DNA from: Hydrogenobaculum sp. | GTDB lineage: Bacteria; Aquificota; Aquificia; Aquificales; Aquificaceae | Direction: 5' to 3' | Length of the DNA: 52,955 bases | NCBI GenBank assembly: GCA_002878215.1 | Contig: PNJC01000114.1 | Location: 1-52,955, forward strand | Part shown: positions 16,648-24,350 of the stretch, in pieces | How the letters are laid out: every line of letters starts with the position of its first letter | Position numbering within the stretch: the stretch's first letter is position 1 | The notes under the pieces: model-generated | What the model was told of the DNA's origin: nothing | The model's database searches: none | The model's input: only the letters and a program-made list of their open reading frames with translations | Made by a program: the position numbers and the translations under genes

Positions 16648-17610
16648 TCATGCCAAACCGTATCTTTTCAACACCGGTAATGGATCAGATAGGTTGTCTT
16701 TTAGCTTTACTTCAGAGGCGCTTCTTCCCAATGCAAGACCTAACAGCTGAGTAAAATAGACAGCTGGCACATCAACATCTGGAACACCTTTTAACATTAA
16801 TCTATGTCTATACATTTCCAAAGAAGCATGACAAAGTGGGCATTCGGTAGCTATAACATCTGCACCATTTCTTTTAGCGTTTTGCAATATCATCATCACA
16901 AATTTTTCTGACACTGATTCATCCGACAATGAGTGAGGGCCGCCGCAACATTGAGTATGCATAGGTTCAAAATCTACGCTAGTAGCCCCTGCTGCTTCTA
17001 AAAGCTTGTTTTGGAAAAATGGATGTTCATCATCATCAGCTGTAGCCCTTCTCATTGGTCTATCTTTATCTAAGTCCTGACCGCCAGCATGCGAGTATGT
17101 CCTAGCATAAAAGTGCGGTCTTGTGTATAGACAGCCGTAATAGTTTGCCACCTTTAAACCTTTTAAAGGTTTCTTGGTTTTCTCTTTTATTTTTTCTGGA
17201 CCAGCTTCTTCATAAAGCCATTCCAAAGCATGGTAGGTCTCAGGTATTACATCCAAAGGATCCACACCACCTTCTCTTAAAAGGGCATTTGTTTTAGTAA
17301 GCACAGAATTATCGGTAGTTAGAAAGTACCATGCCCTTTGTAGTGAAAAAGAACAACCGTTGCAAGGAGCCACTATTACTTCATACCCTTGTTTTCTAGC
17401 CAAAGACATGTTTCTAGCATTCATTAAAATAGTACCCCAGAACGTTACATTCTTTGATTCCATTGCTCCACAACAGTTGTAATCTTTTAAATAATCAAGC
17501 TCTAAGCCCAAATCTTTAGCTACTAGTCTCAAAGATACGTCGTAAGCTCTAGCCGCACCTTCTAATGAGCAACCTGGGTAGTAAGCTACATTTTTACCTA
17601 TAACACCCAT
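16648..17610 (-). CDS. hdrB2: sHdr complex subunit HdrB2
   Basis: A 320-aa heterodisulfide reductase B-like protein with two complete CCG domains. The first is Cys14 (YPGCSLEG), Cys46-Cys47-Gly and Cys83-x2-Cys86 (APCNGCSFSL). The second is GCLYTRP, HTQCCGGPHS and TECPLCHASL. Such motifs bind noncubane [4Fe-4S] clusters that act on disulfide or persulfide bonds. It is the sixth gene of the hdrC1B1A-hyp-C2B2 series and 12 bases downstream of hdrC2. The motif set is intact, in contrast to HdrB1. Confidence 0.94.
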   Translation of the reverse strand: MGVIGKNVAYYPGCSLEGAARAYDVSLRLVAKDLGLELDYLKDYNCCGAMESKNVTFWGTILMNARNMSLARKQGYEVIVAPCNGCSFSLQRAWYFLTTDNSVLTKTNALLREGGVDPLDVIPETYHALEWLYEEAGPEKIKEKTKKPLKGLKVANYYGCLYTRPHFYARTYSHAGGQDLDKDRPMRRATADDDEHPFFQNKLLEAAGATSVDFEPMHTQCCGGPHSLSDESVSEKFVMMILQNAKRNGADVIATECPLCHASLEMYRHRLMLKGVPDVDVPAVYFTQLLGLALGRSASEVKLKDNLSDPLPVLKRYGLA

Positions 17611-17622
17611 GTAAAACCTCCT

Positions 17623-18384
17623 TTAATGAGTCATTATGCCTTCTTCTCTTATAACTCTTTCAAGAACTTGTTTGAATCTATTCCAGTTTTGAGTTCTTGG
17701 ATGTATCAACATATGTTTAGCATTTAATATCAAGAAGTCTATGTTCATGCCCTTTAACGGTTTAATAGCTAAACTCTTTAACCAATCTGGTAAACCACCT
17801 GCAAAAGGTATTGGTTTCTTGAGGATTGGATCTTTCATTACAGAATACCCTTGCTTTTCCATCCAACCGAATAGCAATTCTCCATCTTCTATGCGTCCAT
17901 ACTCTATAACGCTTTCTGTGAAGAATTTATCAAATTTCTTAGATGGGTACTCTTCTATAAGACCTCTTTTTGACATTTGATTTACTATTACCTTTAATAC
18001 TTCCTCTACCAAAACACCTTTTGGACATCTGTGAGTACATTTGTGGCAAGACACACATCTCCATATGACATCTGCTCTTTTCTGCAACTCATCTAGCATA
18101 CCTAATCTAGCTAGATATATGAAATGTCTTGGGTTGTATTTTTCATCCCAATAGTTATGAACAGGACAGCTAGCCGTACAGTATGCACATTGATAGCACT
18201 GATTTATAGTTTTCCCTTGGGGGTGGTTGATGATATCTTTGGCAAAGTTTAAATCGTAATCATTTATTACACGAGGAAGTATTATAAGGTTCCAATCTCC
18301 AGATGCATCAACACCGTCTATAACTATCCTATCTTTCTTTATTATACGTTCTTGCTCTACAAGGCCACGTTCATGAATAGCCAT
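17623..18384 (-). CDS. hdrC2: sHdr complex subunit HdrC2
   Basis: A 253-aa iron-sulfur protein with two [4Fe-4S] motifs: C63-x2-C-x2-C-x3-C73 (CYQCAYCTASCPV) and C110-x2-C-x2-C-x3-C120 (CVSCHKCTHRCPK). These match the HdrC electron-transfer subunit. It passes electrons between the HdrB2 active site and HdrA. The C-terminal half (about residue 130 on) has no recognised motif and one possible amphipathic stretch. Position between hyp and hdrB2 is canonical. Confidence 0.93.
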   Translation of the reverse strand: MAIHERGLVEQERIIKKDRIVIDGVDASGDWNLIILPRVINDYDLNFAKDIINHPQGKTINQCYQCAYCTASCPVHNYWDEKYNPRHFIYLARLGMLDELQKRADVIWRCVSCHKCTHRCPKGVLVEEVLKVIVNQMSKRGLIEEYPSKKFDKFFTESVIEYGRIEDGELLFGWMEKQGYSVMKDPILKKPIPFAGGLPDWLKSLAIKPLKGMNIDFLILNAKHMLIHPRTQNWNRFKQVLERVIREEGIMTH

Positions 18385-18396
18385 AACAACCTCCTA

Positions 18397-19170
18397 TTAA
18401 TAGGTAAAAGTTACTTCATCGTCTCTTAAAACACCCAACAGACGTTTAGCAATAAAATCCGCGGGTGGGAAAAAACCTTTAGCACTATGCATCGTAGACA
18501 AGGTCATGTAATCAACGTAAGTACCGTAAATCATAGCTAAGAAGATATCTACAAACAAAAATCCCCTAACTCTTATACCGAACTCCAAAAGCTTTTCGTA
18601 AACCTGAACGTAGGTTTGATAAAATTCTTCGTAAGTAGAACCATACATCTCTCTGCCATGTCCATTTACCGGAGCTTCTTCTTTTAAGAACACAATAGCT
18701 CCACTTTCAGATTCTGGGTCCCATATCCAAGAGGTAAAAAGTATATAATCTTCTGGAAATGTAAAATGCAATATCTCTGCCGCGATATCCCTAGCGTTTT
18801 TCTTACTTACACCTCTTATTACATCCGTAAAAGCGTTAACCCTTTGCTCCCAGGTATCCGCTTTAGAATATAAAAGATCGCTTATAGCTTTTTTGAGGTT
18901 GTTAACACCAGTTTCTTCAACTATCTTGTTTCTGAACCTTCTAGCTGGGTACATTCTGTAAAATACATCAAGCAATTTATCCTTGTCTATAGATGCTAAT
19001 CGCTCCTTCGAGAATGTCTCTCTAAAAAGATTCGATTTCTCAAGAACCCTAGAATAGAACTCTTGCGCTAACTCTTCTCCATCTCCTAATATTTTTATTA
19101 GATAATCTCTTACTAAAAAGTCATCAAGAGGGGCCGCTTTGAACCCCTCGTTTGGTTTAATGTTGCTCAT
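18397..19170 (-). CDS. sHdr-associated conserved protein (Hyp)
   Basis: A 257-aa protein found in known sHdr clusters between hdrA and hdrC2 (called hyp or orf2 in the literature). No cofactor motif or cysteine group is visible. It is mostly helical and acidic at the N-terminus (LVRDYLIKILGDGEELAQEFYSRVL), with an aromatic segment (DYILFTSWIWDPESESG) in the middle. Its start overlaps the hdrA stop by one base. Synteny gives the assignment; molecular function is unknown, perhaps structural. Confidence 0.88.
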   Translation of the reverse strand: MSNIKPNEGFKAAPLDDFLVRDYLIKILGDGEELAQEFYSRVLEKSNLFRETFSKERLASIDKDKLLDVFYRMYPARRFRNKIVEETGVNNLKKAISDLLYSKADTWEQRVNAFTDVIRGVSKKNARDIAAEILHFTFPEDYILFTSWIWDPESESGAIVFLKEEAPVNGHGREMYGSTYEEFYQTYVQVYEKLLEFGIRVRGFLFVDIFLAMIYGTYVDYMTLSTMHSAKGFFPPADFIAKRLLGVLRDDEVTFTY

Positions 19171-20228
19171 TACACACTCACCTTAGCTCCTATAAAAGCT
19201 ATTGCCTCTGCAGCGGCTGCTTCACCCTCAGACATAGAAGACTCTATATCTATAGGACCTTTGCAAGCGCCTGCTATGAATATACCTTCTTTGTTGGATA
19301 TGATATTTGAACCTGAATTGTCAGAAGGTATTAGGAATTTACTATCTTGATCTTGGTTCAAACCTAGCATCTTAGCAACTTTCTTTGTGCCTTCAGATGG
19401 TTCCATTCCAAGCACCAAAACCACTAAGTCCATTGGTACTTCTGATGGTCTTTGTACTATGGTATCTTCGTGCTTTATCACAAGTCTACCATCTGATGGT
19501 CTGAAGGTTATTTCAGCAATTCTTCCTCTTACGTATCTAACACCGGCTTTTTCTTGAGGAGCCCAATAGAATGGGTATTCCCAAGTACCGTATGTTCTAA
19601 CGTCCATATAATAGCAAAATACATCTACATCTGGATAATGCTCTCTTATCTCCGTGCCTTGTAAACCAGAAAGAGCACATCCATATCTACAGCAGTGTAC
19701 ATTTGATACGCCTAATTGTCTATCTCTTGAACCAACACAGAATACAAACGCTACACGCTTTGGAAGTTGGCCGTTGGATGGTCTATAGAGCTTGCCTTGA
19801 CGAGAAAACATTTGCTCTAACTCGAGGTTTGTTATTACGTCTGGGAAAAGCCCATAACCTAGCTCACCTTTTCTTCTTGGATTAAAGTGTTGGAAGCCAG
19901 TAGCTACTACTATAGCTCCAACCTCTACAGTTTCACCGTTTGATAGCTTTACTTTGTAATTACCAGGCGTACCTTCGCAAGCTTCTACTTCTGTGCCTAA
20001 CTTGACTTTAACGTTTGGGTTCTTAGTTACTTCATCGATAACTGGGCCTAAAACTTGTGATGGTTTTAACTTTCTTGGGATAAGGGTATGGTAATCTTCC
20101 AATACTGGTCTACCACCTAGTTTTTGTTCCTTTTCCACTAAGATGGTAGATATCCCTAATTTACCAAGAGTTTTAGCTGCGGATACACCAGCAGGCCCGC
20201 CACCTATTACTAACACGTTCTTAGACAT
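19170..20228 (-). CDS. hdrA: sHdr complex subunit HdrA (FAD protein)
   Basis: A 352-aa flavoprotein core of the sHdr complex. The FAD motif VIGGGPAGVSAAKTLG is at residues 6-21, followed by VATGFQHF near 110. FVFCVGSRDRQLGVSNVHCCRYGCALSG (about 163-190) provides cysteines for one [4Fe-4S] cluster, and the C-terminal GIFIAGACKGPIDIESSMSEGEAAAAEA closes the FAD domain. The protein is much shorter than methanogen HdrA and lacks its extra ferredoxin domains, as is usual for sulfur-oxidiser HdrA. It is thought to collect electrons and reduce NAD+. Confidence 0.95.
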   Translation of the reverse strand: MSKNVLVIGGGPAGVSAAKTLGKLGISTILVEKEQKLGGRPVLEDYHTLIPRKLKPSQVLGPVIDEVTKNPNVKVKLGTEVEACEGTPGNYKVKLSNGETVEVGAIVVATGFQHFNPRRKGELGYGLFPDVITNLELEQMFSRQGKLYRPSNGQLPKRVAFVFCVGSRDRQLGVSNVHCCRYGCALSGLQGTEIREHYPDVDVFCYYMDVRTYGTWEYPFYWAPQEKAGVRYVRGRIAEITFRPSDGRLVIKHEDTIVQRPSEVPMDLVVLVLGMEPSEGTKKVAKMLGLNQDQDSKFLIPSDNSGSNIISNKEGIFIAGACKGPIDIESSMSEGEAAAAEAIAFIGAKVSV

Positions 20229-20248
20229 ATATAACCTCCTAAGGTTTA

Positions 20249-21565
20249 TTAAGATCTAAACAATACCTTATCAGCCGTTGCACTTGCTCTTGGTTTACCA
20301 TCTGATGTTCTGCTGTATGGTTCATATAAGTCATAGGTTTTGAAGAATTCTTGAAGCTCATCGTGTTTACCTGCTTTATCTAGCTCGTTTATATATTTTA
20401 CGGTGTCTTCCCATTCTTTCCTTAGCTCTTTCCAGTTGGTTATACCCATCTTTTCCAAGAGAGGTTCATAGCTTGAGCAGTTCCAGTATAGCTGGACTAT
20501 CTTGTATGGATGTGCACCACAAGCTAAAGCTGAGAACATAATATCTGACATTACAGCCACTGGATAGTACATGTCGTGAGCCTTACCTATCCATTGATTC
20601 TTTTCAAAAGTTGTAGTGCAACCAGTATCGTGAGTAACTATAAGATCTGCTTTAGCATCCTCGTATATTACCTTCAATTTTCTGTTTATAGCAAAAGACC
20701 TAGTAAACTCTCTTTCTGTCAAGATATGTCTAAATCCAAAACCACAGCAATCATACCATGTGTAATAGTCAGCAATTGTAGCTCCCAGCTCTTTTATAAC
20801 AGCCGCAGATGCTGCTGGTCTTTGGCCACCATATATTTCTGGATCATATACGTAATCGTCAGCTATCATTTTCCAAACGTGGCAAGCGTTGTGTATAGCA
20901 ACTCTTACATTAGATACATCTATACCCTTTGGTTTACCTTCTTTCTCATATAACTCTTTTATTTTGTATCTATTTGCATGTGTCCATTCTGAATAATGTA
21001 CTACTTCTTGAGGTATTATCAATTCACCATTTGGTCCTAATCTACCAAGCTTTTTAAGTATAGGTCTTACAGCATCTCTCAACTCTTTATTCATTATAAG
21101 CTGTTCCCTGGTTTCTTTATAAGACCCAAAAGATGTACCGCAGTGAATTAAAGGATAATAACCGGTTTTCCAAGCTTGGTGCATGTTTCTTAGCCATACG
21201 GCGGCCAATGCTACTGGGTTTGATGTGCCAGAACCGTGGTAGTTCCATGCGGTACAAGAAGTTTGGTGTGGCTCGTTAAGATAATCATATCCAAACTTGT
21301 TCATAAACCAGAATATAGAAGCCGGATATCCTGGTATGTTACCACATTGTCCGCAAGATTTATGATGCCACAACTTGTTGGTAGGCACAGTCTTTATACG
21401 GCCAGTTCTTGTATAAACCTCTACGGGTTTATGCTCCTCAGTGATTCTATGTATAAGGATCTCACCCTTTGCTTCCAATTCTTCCATACGCTCAAATATT
21501 TCATCGTAATGAGCGTGGTTGTTTTGAATTGGAAATTTGGTCTTGTCATATCTAAGTAAACTCAT
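20249..21565 (-). CDS. hdrB1: sHdr complex subunit HdrB1
   Basis: A 438-aa HdrB-like protein. The C-terminal CCG domain keeps NACHVWKM and WYDCCGFGF but has DTGCTTTFE where a C-x2-C is normal. In the N-terminal domain only scattered cysteines (SCGQCG, TSCTAW, IHCGTSFG) remain. At most one modified noncubane cluster is thus expected. A C-terminal tail of about 70 charged residues is unusual. It lies between hdrC1 and hdrA, the standard order, and pairs with HdrC1 while HdrB2 pairs with HdrC2. Confidence 0.93.
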   Translation of the reverse strand: MSLLRYDKTKFPIQNNHAHYDEIFERMEELEAKGEILIHRITEEHKPVEVYTRTGRIKTVPTNKLWHHKSCGQCGNIPGYPASIFWFMNKFGYDYLNEPHQTSCTAWNYHGSGTSNPVALAAVWLRNMHQAWKTGYYPLIHCGTSFGSYKETREQLIMNKELRDAVRPILKKLGRLGPNGELIIPQEVVHYSEWTHANRYKIKELYEKEGKPKGIDVSNVRVAIHNACHVWKMIADDYVYDPEIYGGQRPAASAAVIKELGATIADYYTWYDCCGFGFRHILTEREFTRSFAINRKLKVIYEDAKADLIVTHDTGCTTTFEKNQWIGKAHDMYYPVAVMSDIMFSALACGAHPYKIVQLYWNCSSYEPLLEKMGITNWKELRKEWEDTVKYINELDKAGKHDELQEFFKTYDLYEPYSRTSDGKPRASATADKVLFRS

Positions 21566-21587
21566 AAAACTAACCTCCTAAAAAATT

Positions 21588-21608
21588 TTTTTGGCACTAC
21601 GCCAAAAA
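21588..21608 (-). other. Hairpin between hdrC1 and hdrB1
   Basis: TTTTTGGC and GCCAAAAA pair around a 5-base loop, placed just 5' of the hdrB1 AGGAGG site. It may influence hdrB1 translation or mRNA processing. No strong U-run follows. Confidence 0.45.
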
Positions 21609-21617
21609 TTGCATAAA

Positions 21618-22340
21618 TCACTCTTCTTGCATATCTTCCCAACGCTCTTCGTTTTCTTCTACCATATCCATAATAACATTGTAGAGGTTGGGGTCTATCT
21701 TCTCAAGCATGTCAAATATACCTGTTTCTCTCCAAATACTGTAAAGTTCTATGGCAGTTTGAAGAGATACTTCCCAAGCTGTTTTTACGGCTTTACCTAC
21801 GTCAAACGGGATAGCCATACGCTTTGCTCTCAGGTTTTCCATATTGTCAGCCATCTTTGGACCCCAGTCTGGGAAGAAGTCCGGCTGAAGCATATCCGCT
21901 GAGAGCTGGTTACCAGTGGTCATAACCTTCAAGAGCACGCGACCGTACGGTTTGAGAAGATCTTTGGTTGCATCAAAAGCGTTTCTAACAGCTACTTCTC
22001 TCATTATAGCCACTAAACCGCCTGGGTTGTTTACAAATGGGCATCTTATCCAGCATGTGAAACACTGAGAGCAAGCCCATATATATTCGTGCATCATGTC
22101 GTAAAGCACTTCCACATCATCTTCCAAAAATCTTTGGACTATCTCTCTGGGCGAATAATCAAAGAATCTATTTGATGGGCATGATGCAGTACACACACCG
22201 CAGTTTAAACACCCAAATATGTATTCGTGATAGCGAAAGTCAGATTTGACTTCCTCTACAATTCTAACCTTCTCTTCCCATGGCACATCTTTAGTCTTCT
22301 GTGATATGGGAAGATTGTATCCATAAGCGTGTCCATCCAT
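21618..22340 (-). CDS. hdrC1: sHdr complex subunit HdrC1
   Basis: A 240-aa iron-sulfur protein with two [4Fe-4S] motifs: C44-x2-C-x2-C-x3-C54 (CLNCGVCTASCP) and C90-x2-C-x2-C-x3-C100 (CSQCFTCWIRCP). It transfers electrons to or from HdrB1. The remainder is helical with an acidic C-terminus (MVEENEERWEDMQEE). It is the first structural gene of the hdrC1B1A-hyp-C2B2 block, 13 bases downstream of a dsrE gene, with AGGAGGTAA upstream. Confidence 0.93.
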   Translation of the reverse strand: MDGHAYGYNLPISQKTKDVPWEEKVRIVEEVKSDFRYHEYIFGCLNCGVCTASCPSNRFFDYSPREIVQRFLEDDVEVLYDMMHEYIWACSQCFTCWIRCPFVNNPGGLVAIMREVAVRNAFDATKDLLKPYGRVLLKVMTTGNQLSADMLQPDFFPDWGPKMADNMENLRAKRMAIPFDVGKAVKTAWEVSLQTAIELYSIWRETGIFDMLEKIDPNLYNVIMDMVEENEERWEDMQEE

Positions 22341-22353
22341 AACAATTACCTCC

Positions 22354-22782
22354 TTAAAGAGTTATAACGGCGTACTCGCCACTCATTACTTTGTCCAAGA
22401 ATGCAGCACCACCTATTATACCATCACAAAGTTCAGTATTTACATCCTCTCTCTTGTATTCTTCCGTCAAATCTAAAGATGGTACGCAAAGATATACCTT
22501 TACTCCTGCTTCTTTTGCCATTTTTATGAAATCATATACAGTTTGCTCTACACCAGGTCTTACTTTAACCTTTTTTGCATTGTCTTTCATCAATAAAAAT
22601 CCAGCCTCTGAGGTAATAACCATCTCTACTTCAAAGTCCATCGTAGTAGCTGCAGTAGCCAAGAAAAAAGGTGCGCCCGCTTGAGGGTTTATAAGCTCAC
22701 CGGTCACCGCATCAGCTCTTTCAAAAAATGGGACAGTTAAAATATAGAAAATAATCTTATCAAATCCGTTAGGTACCGCCAT
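22354..22782 (-). CDS. DsrE-family protein (142 aa)
   Basis: A cytoplasmic DsrE-like protein that probably carries sulfane sulfur for the sHdr complex. Features are an N-terminal strand DKIIFYILTVPFF, FLATAATTMDFEVEMVI, GVKVYLCVPSLDL with Cys99 at the conserved position, and the C-terminal GAAFLDKVMSGEYAVITL. It lies directly before hdrC1. The 129-base upstream gap separates it from dsrE3A and holds a long inverted repeat. It may correspond to the DsrE3B/C types of other sHdr loci, but I cannot settle the subtype. Confidence 0.85.
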   Translation of the reverse strand: MAVPNGFDKIIFYILTVPFFERADAVTGELINPQAGAPFFLATAATTMDFEVEMVITSEAGFLLMKDNAKKVKVRPGVEQTVYDFIKMAKEAGVKVYLCVPSLDLTEEYKREDVNTELCDGIIGGAAFLDKVMSGEYAVITL

Positions 22783-22836
22783 AAATCTCTCCTTTAATAA
22801 GTTTAATCCTAAAATTTAAAAAATCAATTAAGATTT

Positions 22837-22868
22837 GCTTATAAGAATATAATAAAAATCTTATAAGC
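22837..22868. repeat. Perfect 10-bp inverted repeat GCTTATAAGA...TCTTATAAGC
   Basis: Two 10-base arms, each containing the palindrome CTTATAAG, are separated by 12 A/T bases in the only long gap of the tusA-hdr series. It could be a tandem operator for a dimeric repressor or an RNA hairpin at a processing site. The same core lies in the palindrome at 2945-2956. Confidence 0.6.
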
Positions 22869-22911
22869 CTTTCACTACAACTACACAATCTAGCCAATAC
22901 CATACTCCATC

Positions 22912-23445
22912 CTACACAAAAATTGTTATAGGCTTATCAGCTTCCAATATGAAGTCAAAAAGCGTCATAGCACCGCCTGGAGGCTCTAAACCATCTATTA
23001 AATCTTCATATTTGTATCCAAAAAGGTCCATAGTCATTTGACAAGGTATCATTTTTACATCGGCTTCTTTGCATAGCTCAAGAAGTTCTGGTATAGAGGC
23101 AACACCATGTTCTTTTATAGATTTTTTCATCATTTCAGTCATTAAATCTGTCATTCCTGGTATTACACCCATTAGCTGAGGCGGGCCTGGTATAAAGTTC
23201 GACACGCTTTTAAGGAAAGGAAACTTTTCTTCCATAGACGGTGGGAAAGCCATAGGCATAGCCGGATTTCCAACGGGAGCCAACTTCAGCTGGTTTACTT
23301 TTTCCTTATGTATTATATTCAAGCCGTAAAACGTAAAGAATATGGCTGTTTCTAAACCCATTGAAGCAGCTACCGATGCTAGTATCAGCGGCGGATACGC
23401 CATATCTAACGTACCTTTTGTGGCTATTATAGCCAGTCTTTCCAT
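22912..23445 (-). CDS. dsrE3A: DsrE3A-type sulfur carrier
   Basis: A 177-aa DsrE/DrsE_2-family protein, the longer form that usually sits beside tusA. It has an N-terminal RLAIIATKGTLDMAYPPLILASVAASMG, a central FIPGPPQLMGVIPGMTDLMTEMM insertion, and the signature VKMIPCQMTMDLFGY with Cys135, the persulfide-carrying cysteine. In sulfur oxidisers DsrE3A and TusA exchange sulfane sulfur and feed cytoplasmic oxidation. It follows tusA by 10 bases. Confidence 0.93.
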   Translation of the reverse strand: MERLAIIATKGTLDMAYPPLILASVAASMGLETAIFFTFYGLNIIHKEKVNQLKLAPVGNPAMPMAFPPSMEEKFPFLKSVSNFIPGPPQLMGVIPGMTDLMTEMMKKSIKEHGVASIPELLELCKEADVKMIPCQMTMDLFGYKYEDLIDGLEPPGGAMTLFDFILEADKPITIFV

Positions 23446-23455
23446 AACAAACTCC

Positions 23456-23689
23456 TTACTTTTTCTTTAGATAGAATATAATTTTTCCACCTTCTTCCAC
23501 AGTTTCTAGTAACTCATCGCCAGTTCTTTTACAGTAAGCTGGTATATCTGCTTTTGCTCCAGGATCTGTGGTGATGAGTTCCAAAATTTGACCAGATGAC
23601 ATTTCTGCCATTTCTTTTTTGGTTTTAAGTACCGGTAAAGGACAATTGAGACCAGATGCATCTAAAGTTCTGTCTGCTTTTACAGCCAT
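23456..23689 (-). CDS. tusA: Sulfur carrier protein TusA
   Basis: A 77-aa TusA/SirA-fold protein with the sulfur-binding motif ASGLNCPLPVLKTKKEM (Cys16 in CPxP) and C-terminal GGKIIFYLKKK. Here it most likely acts in oxidative sulfur transfer with DsrE3A rather than in tRNA thiolation. It is the first gene of the sHdr transcription unit; TAGGAGGTATTC precedes the ATG. The 100 bases upstream are nearly pure A/T, with several TAAAAT-like -10 candidates. Confidence 0.95.
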   Translation of the reverse strand: MAVKADRTLDASGLNCPLPVLKTKKEMAEMSSGQILELITTDPGAKADIPAYCKRTGDELLETVEEGGKIIFYLKKK

Positions 23690-23703
23690 GTAGAATACCT
23701 CCT

Positions 23704-23763
23704 AAACAAAGTTATATTTTATTTTACTTTATTTTATATTTTATGTATTAAGATTTTATTAAA
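23704..23763 (-). promoter_or_regulatory. Probable promoter region of the sHdr operon
   Basis: An A/T-only stretch between the DUF507 stop and tusA. On the minus strand a TTTTTT and a TAAAAT 17 bases apart could serve as -35/-10, but several alternatives exist. No clear operator is seen. Confidence 0.3.
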
Positions 23764-23799
23764 AAAAAATTAATTTTTTTTATAATTGCTGTTAAGCAA
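23764..23799 (-). terminator. Weak terminator-like hairpin after the DUF507 gene
   Basis: TTGCT-TAAC-AGCAA overlaps the DUF507 stop codon and is followed after a short A-run by TTTTTTTTT. The stem is only 5 bp, so termination would be partial. Confidence 0.3.
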
Positions 23800-24340
23800 G
23801 GCCTCTTTGCTTTAGAGTGTCTTGATATATCCTTTTGTATAGAATATTCCACTCCGACGTGCCTTCTACAATCTTCTTTGAGTAGTTTTTTATACGCGTA
23901 CGCACTTCTTTCTCTATTTCTTCTTCCTCTTTGGCGGCTTCTATAAGGATAGAGGATATAACTTTTCTTATCATTGGTATATCTTCATAAATTTCTATAT
24001 TTGGGTCGTTTTTAATAAGATCTCTTATTCTATTGGTTATTTGGTTCATGCGCTCTCTAGGTTTTGTTTCTATTTTCATTTCTTCAGCCAGTTTTATTCT
24101 TATAGTTCTATAGGCTGTTCTATAGTCTATGTTTTCTTTTTCTATATAAGATAGTTGGTCTTTTAATATTTCTTTTGCTCTTTCATCTAAGTTTTTTTCT
24201 TCTTCATCGGCTTCTTTAAATATTGCTAGCAACTGTTTTTTAAAATAATCTACATCCTCTACTTCTATATATTTTTTTGTTAAAAGCTCGGATACTAACT
24301 TATTTATTATTCTTTCCACCAACCTTTCTGGTAATCTCAC
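23792..24340 (-). CDS. DUF507 family protein
   Basis: A 182-aa, almost wholly helical, highly charged protein matching the DUF507 family as I recall it (MRLPERLVERIINKLVSELLTKKYIEVED...AYRTIRIKLAEEM). Two similar halves seem present, each starting with a conserved helix and an acidic segment (residues about 1-95 and 96-182: EEADEEEK and EAAKEEEE). No catalytic motif or membrane segment is seen. It follows atpC by 10 bases and shares its transcript. Function unknown. Confidence 0.8.
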   Translation of the reverse strand: MRLPERLVERIINKLVSELLTKKYIEVEDVDYFKKQLLAIFKEADEEEKNLDERAKEILKDQLSYIEKENIDYRTAYRTIRIKLAEEMKIETKPRERMNQITNRIRDLIKNDPNIEIYEDIPMIRKVISSILIEAAKEEEEIEKEVRTRIKNYSKKIVEGTSEWNILYKRIYQDTLKQRGLA

Positions 24341-24350
24341 CTTTAGCTCC

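Noticed and set aside
20576-20953. 125-aa plus-strand ORF opposite hdrB1
   Set aside because: Antisense to a conserved hdr subunit, no promoter or Shine-Dalgarno.
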